DNA of 64,000 nucleotides from Saccopteryx bilineata (lineage: Eukaryota; Chordata; Mammalia; Chiroptera; Emballonuridae): positions 129,174,522 through 129,238,521 of the forward strand of contig NC_089490.1 of NCBI RefSeq assembly GCF_036850765.1, in the 5' to 3' direction. A program made the translations under genes and the position numbers. Each line of letters starts with the position of its first letter. The first letter of the stretch is position 1. Below, in pieces: positions 46,065 to 56,351 of this stretch. A model generated the notes under the pieces. That model made no database searches. It was not told the origin of the DNA and worked only from the letters and a program-made list of their open reading frames with translations.

Positions 46065-46959
46065 TATTATTCCTTATCTTTTGTTACATAATTTTGACAA
46101 AGTACAATTTAAATTCCATATTCTGTTCACATGATTCACCTAAGAATTCTTATCAATACCTATAAAGTCAAATATGAAGTTAATTTTGTTTACCATCATT
46201 CTGTGTACTAATATAGAACTATAACTCTCAACCAACTTATTTATTTTTAAGATAACTTTTATGTAGTAGTGCACAAATCTTAAGTATACAATTTAATGAA
46301 CTTTTCATATACATGTAATATATTTTACATGTATATACATTATACCCATTGTATAAACATCTGCAAAGGATATAGAATATTTCCAGCTTCCCAGAAAATT
46401 TCCTCATGCCACTCTGCCAATACTTCATTAGGGCAATGAGTATATTTCTATATTTTCTTCAGTTTATTTGATGAAAGGCATATTCAGGTGCTTGATAATC
46501 TCAAATAAATTTATTAGGAAGGGATGAGGGTTAATTTTTTTCATATGGGTTCTCAAGGAATTTGACACCATTTATTAAAACAATCATCTTTTTCCTGCTG
46601 AATTGCAGTGGCTTCTTGATTGTAAATCACATGACTATATGTACGTAGATTTGTTCTAAGCTCAGCATTCTACTTGTCTATTCTTGTACTATCATAGCTT
46701 TCAAGTTAGTCCTGATACATGATAACTTAAATTAGTCTCTAGTTCTTTCCTCTCTCTGATTGTCTTCTTTGTTCTTGGTCCCTTGCTATTCTATATGTCT
46801 TTTTTCAAAGAGAGACGTTAGCCCAACTTAATGTAATTATTAAAATGCTTGGGTTTAAGTGTACCATCTTTTTAATTGTTTTTATTTGCCCATCTATTTT
46901 TATTCTCTTATTTCTTCTTTGTTGCCTTGTTTTGTATGGTATCATTATTCCATTTATCC
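46065..46959. other. Low-copy AT-rich sequence, no gene seen
   Basis: No repeat or exon recognised. The short frames are AT-driven. Confidence 0.4.
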
Positions 46960-47036
46960 TCTATAAGCTTTTAAAACAGCTTCATTGAGATATAATTCAC
47001 TAATATGGAATTCACCCAGATAAAATATACAATTCA
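46960..47036 (-). mobile_element. Old L1 3' end, left part
   Basis: 'cttcattgagatataattca' and 'aattcacccagataaaatat' are the minus-strand 3' end of old L1M elements. It resumes at about 48018. Confidence 0.7.
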
Positions 47037-47139
47037 GCACTGGCCAGATAGTTTTGTTGGTTGGAGCATTGTCCCAAAGTGCAGAGGTTTCCAATTTGAT
47101 TCCTGGTCAGGGCACATACAAGAACAGATCTATGTTCCT
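47037..47139 (+). mobile_element. Old VES-type SINE, left part
   Basis: CACTGGCCAGATAGTTTTG head and 'tttgattcctggtcagggca'. The tail is at 47942-48000 ('tttctctctatcctttcctc', 'actcaataaataaaa'), beyond the hAT insertion. Confidence 0.7.
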
Positions 47140-47221
47140 GTCCAGTGATGGGATTCAAATAACTTAACAACCAGTTCTCTGCCCTAATGACCATTTTAAG
47201 TATTAAAAAATGATATACTGA

Positions 47222-47885
47222 GCCTGACCAGGCTGTGGTGCAGTGGATGGAGCATTGGACTGGGACATGGAGGACACAGGTTCGAAACCCTGAGGTCGCC
47301 GGCTTGAGTATGGACTCATCTGGCTTGAGTGCAGGCCTGCCAGCTTGAGTGTGAGGTCACTGGCTTTGGGATCAGAGATGTGACCCCATGGTCGCTGGTT
47401 TGAGCCCAAAAATCACTGGCTTGAAGCCCAAGGTCACTGGCTTGAGCAAGGTGTCACTCACTCTGCTGTAGCCCCCAGTCAAGGCACATATGGGAAAGCA
47501 GTCAATGAACAACTAAGGTGCTGCAACAAAGAATTGATGTTTCTGCCCTGGCCAGTTGGCTCAGTGGTAAAGCATCGGCCTGGCGTGCAGGAGTCCTGGG
47601 TTCGATTCCCGGCCAGGGCACACAGGAGAAGCTTCTCCACCCCTCCCCCTCTCCTTCCTCTCTGTCTCTCTCTTCCCCTCCCGCAGACAAGGCTCCACTG
47701 GAGCAAAGTTTGCCCGGGTGCTGAGGATGGCTCTGTGGCCTCTGTCTCAGGTGCTAGAATGGCTCTGATTGCAGCAGAGCGATGCCCCAAGATGGGCAGA
47801 GCATCGCCCCCTGGTGGGCATGCTGGGTGGATCCCAGTCTGGTGCATGCAGGAGTCTGACTGCCTCCCTGTTCGCAGAGCTCAAC
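47222..47885 (+). mobile_element. Rhin-like plus VES-like composite SINE
   Basis: A Rhin-like extended form (47222-47544) stops at 'gaattgatgtttct' without its (CT)n tail and is followed at once by a complete VES-like head at 47545. The VES body runs to about 47885. The missing Rhin tail is not found on the far side, so this is a chimera or deletion rather than a simple insertion. Confidence 0.75.
47805..47818 (-). promoter_or_regulatory. CTCF-type core motif in VES part
   Basis: Minus strand CCCACCAGGGGGCG, intact in this copy. Confidence 0.5.
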
Positions 47886-48017
47886 AAAAAATTAGGTCTC
47901 AGTTCTGCCGAAGCAGTGTAAACTGGCTGAATCCCACAACTGTTTGTGTTTCTCTCTATCCTTTCCTCTCTCACTAAACTCAATAAATAAAAATTTTAAA
48001 TATATACATATACAGTT

Positions 48018-48215
48018 AAATTGGGTATTAGTACACTCAAAGAAATGTGTATCTATTACCACTATCAATATTGCAGCATTTTCTTTACCTCAAAAAGATA
48101 CCCTGTAGTCCTTAACCATCACCCTCCAATCCGTCATCTCCCCAGCCCTGTGCAACCACTTTCTGTTACGATAGATTTGCCTGTTCTGGACACTTCATAT
48201 AAGAGTGTGAGATTA
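48018..48215 (-). mobile_element. Old L1 3' end, right part
   Basis: 'taccctgtagtccttaacca' and 'gatttgcctgttctggacac' continue the L1M-type 3' UTR from 47036. Confidence 0.7.
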
Positions 48216-48242
48216 TGTGTGTGTGTGTGTGTATGTGTGTGT
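48216..48242. repeat. (TG)n microsatellite
   Basis: TG run with one TA interruption, at the end of the old L1 fragment. Confidence 0.9.
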
Positions 48243-48471
48243 CTAAGAGCAAGTAAGGAAAAGGGCTAGTTGTGAATAACACATTGAGTGAAAAGAAAAT
48301 GGGAAGAGATTAAGTGGCAATAGAGTGAGATTTTATATTAATTGTGGACAATCATGTATGCTTAAAGATAATATTTATAAATAAGGACACTAGGTCATTG
48401 GTGAAGTTTAATAAGAGAAACGAACATTTCACAAACTAATTCTCCTAAGTATAAAAGTTTTGGTTCTCAAT

Positions 48472-48840
48472 CCTAGCTGGTTGGCTCAGCGGTAGAGCAT
48501 CAGCCAGCCATGTGGAAGTCCCGGGTTCGATTCCCAATCGGCACACAGGAGAAGCGCCCATCTGCTTCTCCACCCTTCCCCCTCTCCTTTCTCTCTCTCT
48601 CTCTCTTCCCCTCCCGCAGCCAAGGCTCCATTGGAGCAAAGTTGGCCCCAGAGCTGAGGATGGCTCTGTGGCCTCTGCCTCAGGCGCTAGAATGGCTCAG
48701 GTTGCAACAGAGCAACGACCCAGATGGGCAGAGCATCGCCCCCTAGTGGGCATGCCGGGTGGATCCCAGTCTGGTGCATGCAGGAGTCTGACTGCCTCCC
48801 TGTTCCCAACTTCAGAAAAATACAAAAAAAAAAAAAAAAA
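48472..48840 (+). mobile_element. VES-like SINE
   Basis: CCTAGCTGGTTGGCTCAGC head and a poly(A) tail of about 18. Its core at 48737-48750 is CGCCCCCTAGTGGG, one base off the CTCF-type motif of the other copies but still within the consensus. Confidence 0.88.
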
Positions 48841-49135
48841 GAATTTTGAGTTTTATTTTTCATAATACAGTACTGCCTTTATGTCCCTGCAGCATGCCAA
48901 ATGTGTCCCCACCTTGGAGTTTTTGAACTTGCTGTTTCTACTGCCTGAGCCCTGGCTCTTTGCTCAGTTGGTTTTCTCTAATGATCAAAGTTTCAGTTCA
49001 AATTACATGGATAGGTCTTCCCAGAAAACTTATTTGAGATTTCCCACCATTGTCTCTTCCCATCAGTCTGTATCCCATCACTCTGTTTAATTGTTTTCTT
49101 GGCTTATACTTACACTATCTAAAATTATATATATA

Positions 49136-49469
49136 GCCTGACCAGGTGGTGGCGCAGTGAATAGAGCGTCAAACTGGGATGCGGAAGGACCCAGGTTCGA
49201 GATCCTGAGCTCTCCAGCTTGAGTGCAAACTCATCTGGTTTGAGCAAGGCTCACCAGCTTGAGCCCAAGGTCGCTGGCTTGAGCAAGGGGTCACTCGGTC
49301 TGCTGTAGCCCCGGTGGTCAAGGCACATATGAGAAAGCAATCAATGAACAACTAGGGAACCGCAACGAAGAATTGATGTTTCTCATCTCTCTCCCTTCCT
49401 GTCTGTCTGTCCCTATCTGTCCCTCTCTCTGTCTCTGCCAAAAAATAAAAATTTAAAAAAATTAAAATT
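49136..49469 (+). mobile_element. Rhin-like SINE, long form
   Basis: Perfect duplication AAAATTATATATATA (49121-49135 and 49470-49484). Confidence 0.92.
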
Positions 49470-49484
49470 AAAATTATATATATA

Positions 49485-50239
49485 TAAATATTTATTATAT
49501 TTTTAAGGTATTTGTCAATTCCTCATTTCCTCCTCCATAATGTATCTCTTTAAGAGCAAAATGCTCATCTGGCTTATTTATTGCTGTACCCCGGGGCAGT
49601 AGCTGCCTAAGATGGGGGTGCAAGAAATGCAAGAACTCTTTGCTGGATGAATAAGTAAGGGACCTCCTATAGTGCACTCCATTGTTCAGACCACTGCGCT
49701 GGACTCGACAACGCAAAGCTGGTCTCTACACTCTGGAACTGAGAAATTACCATGTCAAGTGTGAGCCAATGTGCCTAAGTGTAAAAAGTTTAGCCCATAA
49801 ATATCATATCTGCTGAAGAAAAATGGATTCTGATAGCATGTCAAGGAAATAAAACAAAATATAGTCAACAGAAAATTGAATAAATCTAGTAATTAGATAA
49901 TGAATGCTTTGTTCACAAAAGTTCTAAGTTCAAGATTATATACTTACCTGGATTCTATCAATCCTTTGAATTTATTCTATGAGGCCCAAAACTATGTAAG
50001 ATCAAGATTTTATTATTTTTATCTTTATACTTCTAAGAAATGAATTAAAATTATAGATTTAGGATGGAGTATTGGGAAATGCCCTGAGTTTAGAATCAGA
50101 CGGCCTTCCACCAGCAGGCTCTGGGTGGATGAAGAATTAAAGTTTGAGTCTCAGTTCACCCTCAGGGTTAGAGATATCTACCCCACAATAACCACAGGGA
50201 TGTTGTGAGGCTCAAGAAATAGAAGAAACTCAATTATAA
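49485..50239. other. Low-copy sequence, no gene seen
   Basis: Frames are short. 50080-50240 is weakly MIR-like, but I am not confident. Confidence 0.4.
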
Positions 50240-50282
50240 ATAACATTTATTGGTTACTTCATATCAGACTAAATACTTGACA

Positions 50283-50642
50283 ATTTTTTTTTCTGAAGTT
50301 AGAAGTGGGGAGGCAGAGAGACAGACTCCCGCATGTGCCCAACTGGATCCACCCGGCATGCCCACCAGGGGGCGACGCTCTGCCCATTGGGGGCGTTGCT
50401 CTGTTGCGGTTGGAGCCATTCTAGCACCTGAGGTGGAGGCCATGGAGCCATCCTCAACACCTGGACCAACTTTGCTCCAATGGAGCCTTGGCTGCAGGAG
50501 GGGAAGAAAGAGAGAAAGAGAAAGGAGAGGGAGAAAGGTAGAGAAGCAGATGGGCACTTTTCCTGTGTGCCCTGGCTGGGAATCGAACCCGGGACTTCCA
50601 CATGCCTGACCGACGCTCTACTGCTGAGCAACCAGCTAGGGC
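50283..50642 (-). mobile_element. VES-like SINE in MIR
   Basis: Perfect duplication AATACTTGACA (50272-50282 and 50643-50653). Two minus-strand and one plus-strand frames above 110 codons cross it and are artefacts of the SINE. Confidence 0.93.
50361..50374 (+). promoter_or_regulatory. CTCF-type core motif in VES SINE
   Basis: CCCACCAGGGGGCG on the plus strand, intact. Confidence 0.5.
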
Positions 50643-50820
50643 AATACTTGACACTTATTATTTATATTAACTATGAGGTTAACTCATAGGATTAGGTAGA
50701 TCATTATTATTTTATAGCTAGAGTATCTGAGACATGGAGTGGTGATGTGACTTAACCAAGATCACATGGCTTGAAAGAGGTATAGCCAGGGTTCAAACCC
50801 AGAGCCTATGCTTCCAAACC

Positions 50821-51027
50821 ATTATGTTGTATCTTCCAAATAGTAAAGAGTTGTTCAAAGGTGATGCATCAATAATCTTTCAATCAAGTTCTTACAGCAA
50901 TATTCAGGGGAGTGCATAGCTGCTTCTGCAGAAATATATAGGAGACTGCATATTTAGGTTCTTACCTTCCCAAGCTCAGCTTATGCCTACTGAACCTAAA
51001 GTCAATGCTTCTGGTAGTCTCAGTGGC
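50821..51027 (+). repeat. Local direct duplication, copy 1
   Basis: Shares long blocks with 51699-51907, e.g. TTCCAAATAGT, 'tcaataatctttca', 'agcaatattcaggggagtgc' and 'caatgcttctggtagtctca'. I see no repeat family in it. Confidence 0.88.
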
Positions 51028-51698
51028 TGCGTCTAATTTCCAGCAAAACCGTGGAAGTAAACCTCAATGCTGAGTCAACATGTAAGTCCTGGATTCTCCA
51101 TAGTATGCTTTAGTTTGCAGCCAGTCCTTTGTTTTCATTTTAGCCAAACTGAAAGGAAGGCTGACATTGAGTTTGTATCTCAAATCTGAAAAAGCCTTTC
51201 TGAATTCCTATGTATCAACCATTGTCACAAAGAATATGTACAAATCAAGGGAATTAAGTTTAATTCCTCTAATAAATAAAGAGGGCCTCAGCCAGGGTTA
51301 GAGAGAAATTTCTCCCAGCACCTCTCTGCTCTTAGAAAGGACAGGGATTTACTGTACTGTTTTGCGTTATTTGCTGAAGCTTTTAGAATAAGCCATTGTC
51401 TGAGAGAACACAGTACATCAGGATGGAACTTAACTCTTCTAAAATTAAAGTGCATACTCAATCTCTTATTGGTATTTTTCTTTGGAAAAAGACTTGTTTT
51501 TAAGATGTCACTTTTTTTCTGTAGGCTAAGAACAACAGTTTCAAGATCATAGATATGACCATGCTGTCTAAGGATTTTCTTAAATTTTTAGCTCTGGAAG
51601 AAAATTATTGGTAATTTAAGAAAAATCTTCCAATTTTAGCCAATCCTGGGTCTGAAAAAGAAATATGAAAATTGTAAACAGTGAGGATTACTGAGACA
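51028..51698. other. Low-copy sequence between duplicated copies
   Basis: No gene or repeat recognised. Confidence 0.45.
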
Positions 51699-51907
51699 TT
51701 TATGTTATGTCTTCCAAATAGTGAAGAGTCGTTCAAAGGTGATGTATCAATAATCTTTCACCATGTTCTTACAGCAATATTCAGGGGAGTGCATAGCTGG
51801 TTCTGCAGCAATATTCAGGAGACTGCATATTAAGATTCTACCTTTCCTAAGCTCAACTTAGGCCTTTTGAACCTAAAGCCAATGCTTCTGGTAGTCTCAG
51901 TGGCTGA
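51699..51907 (+). repeat. Local direct duplication, copy 2
   Basis: Second copy of 50821-51027, same orientation, about 880 bp downstream. It has scattered substitutions and small indels, so the duplication is not recent. Confidence 0.88.
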
Positions 51908-52359
51908 GACCCTGTCAACAAGGTTATGTGACTTATGAAGGTCATCTATATTGTGAGAATTCTTCTTGCCACAATAAAATAACTTAGATAAAATACAAAA
52001 CCATAACAGACCTTAAACACTAGAGCAAAGAGTAAAGAGAAAAACAAAATGGAACCACCAATTGTTATATCTGCCCCAATCACTGTTTGGAATCAGCATC
52101 TCCTCCTTTTACTTATACCTTTAAAAAAATCTTAGTAGGGTAGAGGTTTTGTACTGCCTTATCTATCTTTTGAGGAACTAGGTCTCAAACATTTTGGTCT
52201 CAAGACTCCTTATACTTTTAAAAATTATAAAGGGCACCAAAGAACTGTGGGTCACATGGAATATATCTATTAAAATTAATAAATTGTTAAAATATTAATT
52301 TATTTTAAAATTAAAAGAATAAAACCATTACATATAAATATAAATAATACATATTTTAT
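51908..52359. other. Low-copy AT-rich sequence, no gene seen
   Basis: Possible old L1-like text ('attttggtctcaagactcct', 'aaattataaagggcaccaaa') that I cannot place with confidence. Confidence 0.35.
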
Positions 52360-52373
52360 AAAAGTTGTATTAA

Positions 52374-52676
52374 GCCTGACCAGGTGGTGGCGCAGTGGAT
52401 AGAGTGTCGGACTGGGATGCGGAAGGACCCAGGTTCAAGACCCCGAGGTCGCCAGCTTGAGCAAAGAGCTCACCAGCTTGGACCCAAAGTCGCTGGCTCC
52501 AGCAGGGGGTTACTCAGTCTGCTAAAGGCCCACGGTCAAGGCACATGTGAGAAAGCAATCAATGAACAATTAAGAAGTCGCATCGCGCAACGAGAAACTG
52601 ATGATTGATGCTTCTAATCTCTCCGTTCCTGTCTGTCTGTCCCTGTCTATCTCTGCCTCTGTTAAAAAAAAAAAAA
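52374..52676 (+). mobile_element. Rhin-like SINE
   Basis: Perfect duplication AAAAGTTGTATTAA (52360-52373 and 52677-52690). Confidence 0.93.
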
Positions 52677-52690
52677 AAAAGTTGTATTAA

Positions 52691-53500
52691 AAAAACAACA
52701 GTGAGAACAGAAAGATGTTATACATGCCGGATTGTCCTATCTGCTTCTGAGTGCAATCTTTACATGTTGTTTTTGGGTGAAAGTATGTGAAGATAATCTG
52801 GATATTCACTTTTAACATGGAGGAGCATTTTAATAGCATTTTCAGATAATTTTGGATTTTCTTCTTTGATATTACATTAAGATTCAACAAGTGCCAGTTT
52901 ATAAAAGATCAGTTGCAATGAGTTTCAAAAATTATCAGTGAACTTTCTTACTGTATTCTATTAAAATCCATTGCATTTGAATGGGTACTTTACCTGTGAA
53001 TGATTTTGTAACACCAAGCATTGGTTGTGTAGGGAAAATATGGTTGGCTGAGTTAATCAGACCTTCCATATGTTAACTCATTTCAATAAACAGTATTCTT
53101 AAAATCATAATTGTTAATAACATCACTGATCTCATAACAAAGATATCAGCAAAGTCATTAAGGATTTGAAAAGCTATCAAGCTCATGTGGAAGATACAAG
53201 TTTCCCAAAATTATAATTTTCACTTGATATCAAATTTTATCTATTATTTGCATTCCTTGAAGTGACAGAATTGCTTGATTCACCTTGGACAATATTTCTT
53301 AACTTACCTAAGTCTAAATACCTGTCATTTGTCTCTATGTTTTAGTAAATGATATTCCCTGAAAAAAGCAGCTAGTTCAGCTCACAACTCAAAAAACTGT
53401 ATAAGTTCTTTTTCCTTGATAAAACCATCATACATGGGTATATAGCAGAAGTGATGTATGCATGCTTCATGGTTTGTCATACAGAATAATAAAAAGATGT
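52691..53500. other. Low-copy AT-rich sequence, no gene seen
   Basis: No recognisable repeat or exon. Confidence 0.4.
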
Positions 53501-53503
53501 GTA

Positions 53504-53830
53504 GCCTGACCAGGCGGTGGCGCAGTGGATAGAGCATTGGACTGGGATGCGGAAGACCCAGGTTTGAGACCCCAAGGTCTCCAACTTGAGCGCAGGCTCA
53601 TCTGGTTGGAGCAAAAGCTCACAGGCTTGAGCCCAAGGTTGCTGGCTTGAGCAAGGGGTTACTTGGTTACTGCGGTCAAGGCATATATGAGAAAGCAATC
53701 AATGAAAGCTAAGGTGTTGCAATACGCAACAAAAAACTAATGATTGATGCTTCTCATCTCTCCTTTCCTGTCTGTCCCTGTCTATCCCTCTCCCTGACTC
53801 TCTGTCTCTGTAAAAAAAAAAAAAAAAATT
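53504..53830 (+). mobile_element. Rhin-like SINE
   Basis: GCCTGACCAGGCGGTGGCGC head, modules, (CT)n, poly(A) of about 17. The next element starts in its A-tail. Left flank AAAGATGTGTA resembles AAAGATATGTA at about 54231, beyond the VES. Confidence 0.9.
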
Positions 53831-54229
53831 GGCCCTGGCCGGTTGGCTCAGCGGTAGAGCATCGGCCTAGCGTGCGGAGGACCCGGGCTCGATTCCCGGC
53901 CAGGGCACACAGGAGAAGCGCCCATTTGCTTCTCCACCCCTCCGCCGCGCTTTCCTCTCTGTCTCTCTCTTCCCCTCCCGCAGCCAAGGCTCCATTGGAG
54001 CAAAGATGGCCCGGGCGCTGGGGATGGCTCTGTGGCCTCTGCCTCAGGCGCTGGAGTGGCTCTGGTCGCAACATGGCAATGCCCAGGATGGGCAGAGCAT
54101 CGCCCCCTGGTGGGCAGAGCATGCCGGGTGGATCCCGGTTGGGCGCATGCGGGAGTCTGTCTCACTGTCTCTCCCTGTTTCCAGCTTCAGAAAAATGAAA
54201 AAAAAAATATTAAAAAAAAAAAATTTTTT
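53831..54229 (+). mobile_element. VES-like SINE in the tail of a Rhin-like SINE
   Basis: GGCCCTGGCCGGTTGGCTC head and a well-preserved body. A-rich sequence flanks both ends, consistent with insertion into the poly(A) tail of the preceding SINE. Confidence 0.9.
54101..54114 (-). promoter_or_regulatory. CTCF-type core motif in VES SINE
   Basis: Minus strand CCCACCAGGGGGCG. Confidence 0.5.
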
Positions 54230-54293
54230 AAAGATATGTAAAAGGGTCAAGATTTAATAAAATTAATTTTTACTGCTCATCAAGAGCATCCTT

Positions 54294-54633
54294 GCCTGAC
54301 CAGGTGGTGGCACAGTGGATAGAGCGTCAGACTGGGATGCAGAGGACCCGGGTTCGAGACCCCGAGGTCGCCAGCTTGAGCGTGGGCTCATCTGGTTTGA
54401 GCAAAAACTCACCAGCTTAGACCCATGGTCACTGGCTCCAGCCAGGGGTTACTCAGTCTGCTGAAGGCCCACGGTCAAGGCACATATGAGAAAGCAATCA
54501 ATGAAGAACTAAGGTGTTGCAACGTGCAATGAAAAACTAATGATTAATGCTTCTCATCTCTCTCCATTCCTGTCTATCTGTCCCTGTCTATCCCTCTCTC
54601 TGACTCACTCTCTGTGTAAAAAAAAAAAAAAAA
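54294..54633 (+). mobile_element. Rhin-like SINE
   Basis: Full head, modules and poly(A). I could not find a clean duplication. Confidence 0.88.
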
Positions 54634-54646
54634 GAACTGGTCTCAA

Positions 54647-55028
54647 GCCTGACCAGGCAATTGCTCAGTGGATAGAGCATTGGACTAGGATGCAGAGGAC
54701 CCAGGTTTAAAACCCTAAGGTTGCCAGCTTGAGCGCAGGCTCACGAGCTTGAGTGCAGAGTACCTGGCTTGAGCATGGGATCATAGACATGACCCCATGG
54801 TCGCTTGCTTGAGCCCAAAGGTCGCTGGATTGAAGCCCAAGGTCGCTGGCTTAAGCAAGGGGTCACTTGCTCTGCTGTAGCCCCTTGGTCAAGGCACTAA
54901 TGAGAAAGCAATCATGAACAACTAAGGTGCCACAAAGAAGAATTGATGCTTCTCATCTCTTTCTCTTCCTGTGTCTGTTCCTATCTGTCCCTCTTTCTGT
55001 CTCTGTCACCAAAAACAAAACAAACCAA
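54647..55028 (+). mobile_element. Rhin-like SINE, extended modules
   Basis: Duplication AACTGGTCTC (54635-54644 and 55029-55038). It carries more 'ggtcgctggcttgagc'-type modules than its neighbour. Confidence 0.9.
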
Positions 55029-55324
55029 AACTGGTCTCTATAACACATTAACACCTGGGTTAAAATGTACCACTTTCTGGGATTTTTCCTTTGGAAGGCT
55101 GACTGCTGTAGATAAATAACACTTTGACTAAATGTTGCCATTGAGATAACCTGATATTTAATTAAATACATGGGTTGCTTTGTCATCATCTATAATCCTC
55201 AAATGTTTTTTTTGTTTTGTTTTGTTTTGTTTGTCTTTTTTTGTATTTTTCTGAAGCTGGAAACGGGGAGAGACAGTTAGACTCCTGCATGCACCCAACC
55301 GGGATCCCCCCGCCCCCCGGCACG

Positions 55325-55338
55325 CCCACCAGGGGGCG
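55325..55338 (+). promoter_or_regulatory. CTCF-type core motif, copy 1
   Basis: CCCACCAGGGGGCG followed by ATGCTCT. A second copy lies 22 bp away. Confidence 0.5.
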
Positions 55339-55346
55339 ATGCTCTA

Positions 55347-55360
55347 CCCACCAGGGGGCG
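55347..55360 (+). promoter_or_regulatory. CTCF-type core motif, copy 2
   Basis: Same core, same orientation, within the same VES SINE. Confidence 0.5.
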
Positions 55361-55813
55361 ATGCTCTGCCCCTCCCGGGCGTCGCTCTGTTGCGACCAGA
55401 GCCACTCCAGCGCCTGGGGCAAAGGCCAAGGAGCCATACCCAGCGCCCAGGCCATCTTTGCTCCAATGGAGCCTTGGCTGCGGGAGGGGAAGAGAGAGAG
55501 GGGAAGGAGAGGGGGTGGAGAAGCAGATGGGCGCTTCTCCTGTGTGCCCTGGCCGGGAATCGAACCCGGGACTTCTGCACGCCAGGCCAACGCTCTACCA
55601 CTGAGCCAACCGGCCAGGGCCCTCAAATGTTTTTTATTAGATACCTCATCCAAACAAATGTTGAGGTGATACCCCTGATATGTATATGCATATCTCTTTA
55701 TACATATGTAGTGCTATACTAACACATTTTATACATTATAAGTCATGCCTAAAAAGATAGGAATTTTGTAAGGATATAGAAATTAAACAATATTCTTAAA
55801 TATGTTCCATTTT

Positions 55814-56134
55814 GCCTGACCAGGCAGTGGCGCAGTGGACAGAGTGTCAGACTGGAATGTGGAGGACCCAGGTTTGAGACCCCGAGGTCGCCAGCTTGAG
55901 CACGGGCTCATCTGGTTTGAGCAAAGCTCACCAGCTTGAGCCCAAGGTCGCTGGCTCGAGTAAGGGGTTATTCGGTCTGCTGAAGGCCCACGGTCAAGGC
56001 ACATATGAGAAAGCAATCAATGAACAACTAAAGAGCCACAACAAAGAATTGATGTTTCTCATCTCTCCCTTCCTGTCTGTCTGTCCCTATCTGTCCCTCT
56101 CTCTGACTGTCTCTGTCTCTGCCACACAAAAAAA
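55814..56134 (+). mobile_element. Rhin-like SINE
   Basis: Near-perfect duplication GTTCCATTTT (55804-55813) and GTTCTATTTT (56135-56144). Confidence 0.9.
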
Positions 56135-56351
56135 GTTCTATTTTACTATCAATAAAACATTTCTTTGCCTCTACCAAAAAAAAAAAAAATTTAGTGATAG
56201 AAATATAATTGAATATGCTTTGTTTTTATAAAATTTGGTTTGATTCCATGGTATAAAGTGATACAAAGTTCTGGTTAAAAGTTTCATTTATTTCAATATT
56301 TGGTATTAATAGTTGTCACATCTAAAAAATATATACTGCAAAGAATTATGG

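Larger units (their letters stand above)
47140..47941. mobile_element. hAT-type MITE interrupted by SINEs
   Basis: Left end CAGTGATGGGATTCAAAT at 47140 and right end (complement) CAGTTGTGGGATTCAGCC at 47941 form inverted repeats. The element, about 140 bp without insertions, sits inside the old VES SINE. No clear 8-bp duplication remains. Confidence 0.65.
50240..50830 (-). mobile_element. MIR SINE split by a VES SINE
   Basis: Left part 50240-50282, right part 50654-50830: 'gacttaaccaagatcacatg', 'agccagggttcaaacccaga'. This is a minus-strand MIR. Confidence 0.78.
55211..55620 (-). mobile_element. VES-like SINE
   Basis: Perfect 14-bp duplication CCTCAAATGTTTTT (55197-55210 and 55621-55634). 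Several frames of 85-155 codons cross both strands and are artefacts of the GC-rich SINE body. Confidence 0.94.

Noticed and set aside
1515..55620. tRNA-like sequences with A and B boxes at many places
   Set aside because: They are the heads of VES-like and Rhin-like SINEs. They continue into SINE bodies, have A-tails and target-site duplications, and do not form complete tRNA genes.
55186..55722. Frames of 120-155 codons on both strands over GC-rich SINEs (also at 1426-1863, 47479-47977, 50250-50654, 53740-54198)
   Set aside because: They coincide exactly with VES SINE bodies and repeat in other copies. They are by-products of stop-poor SINE sequence.
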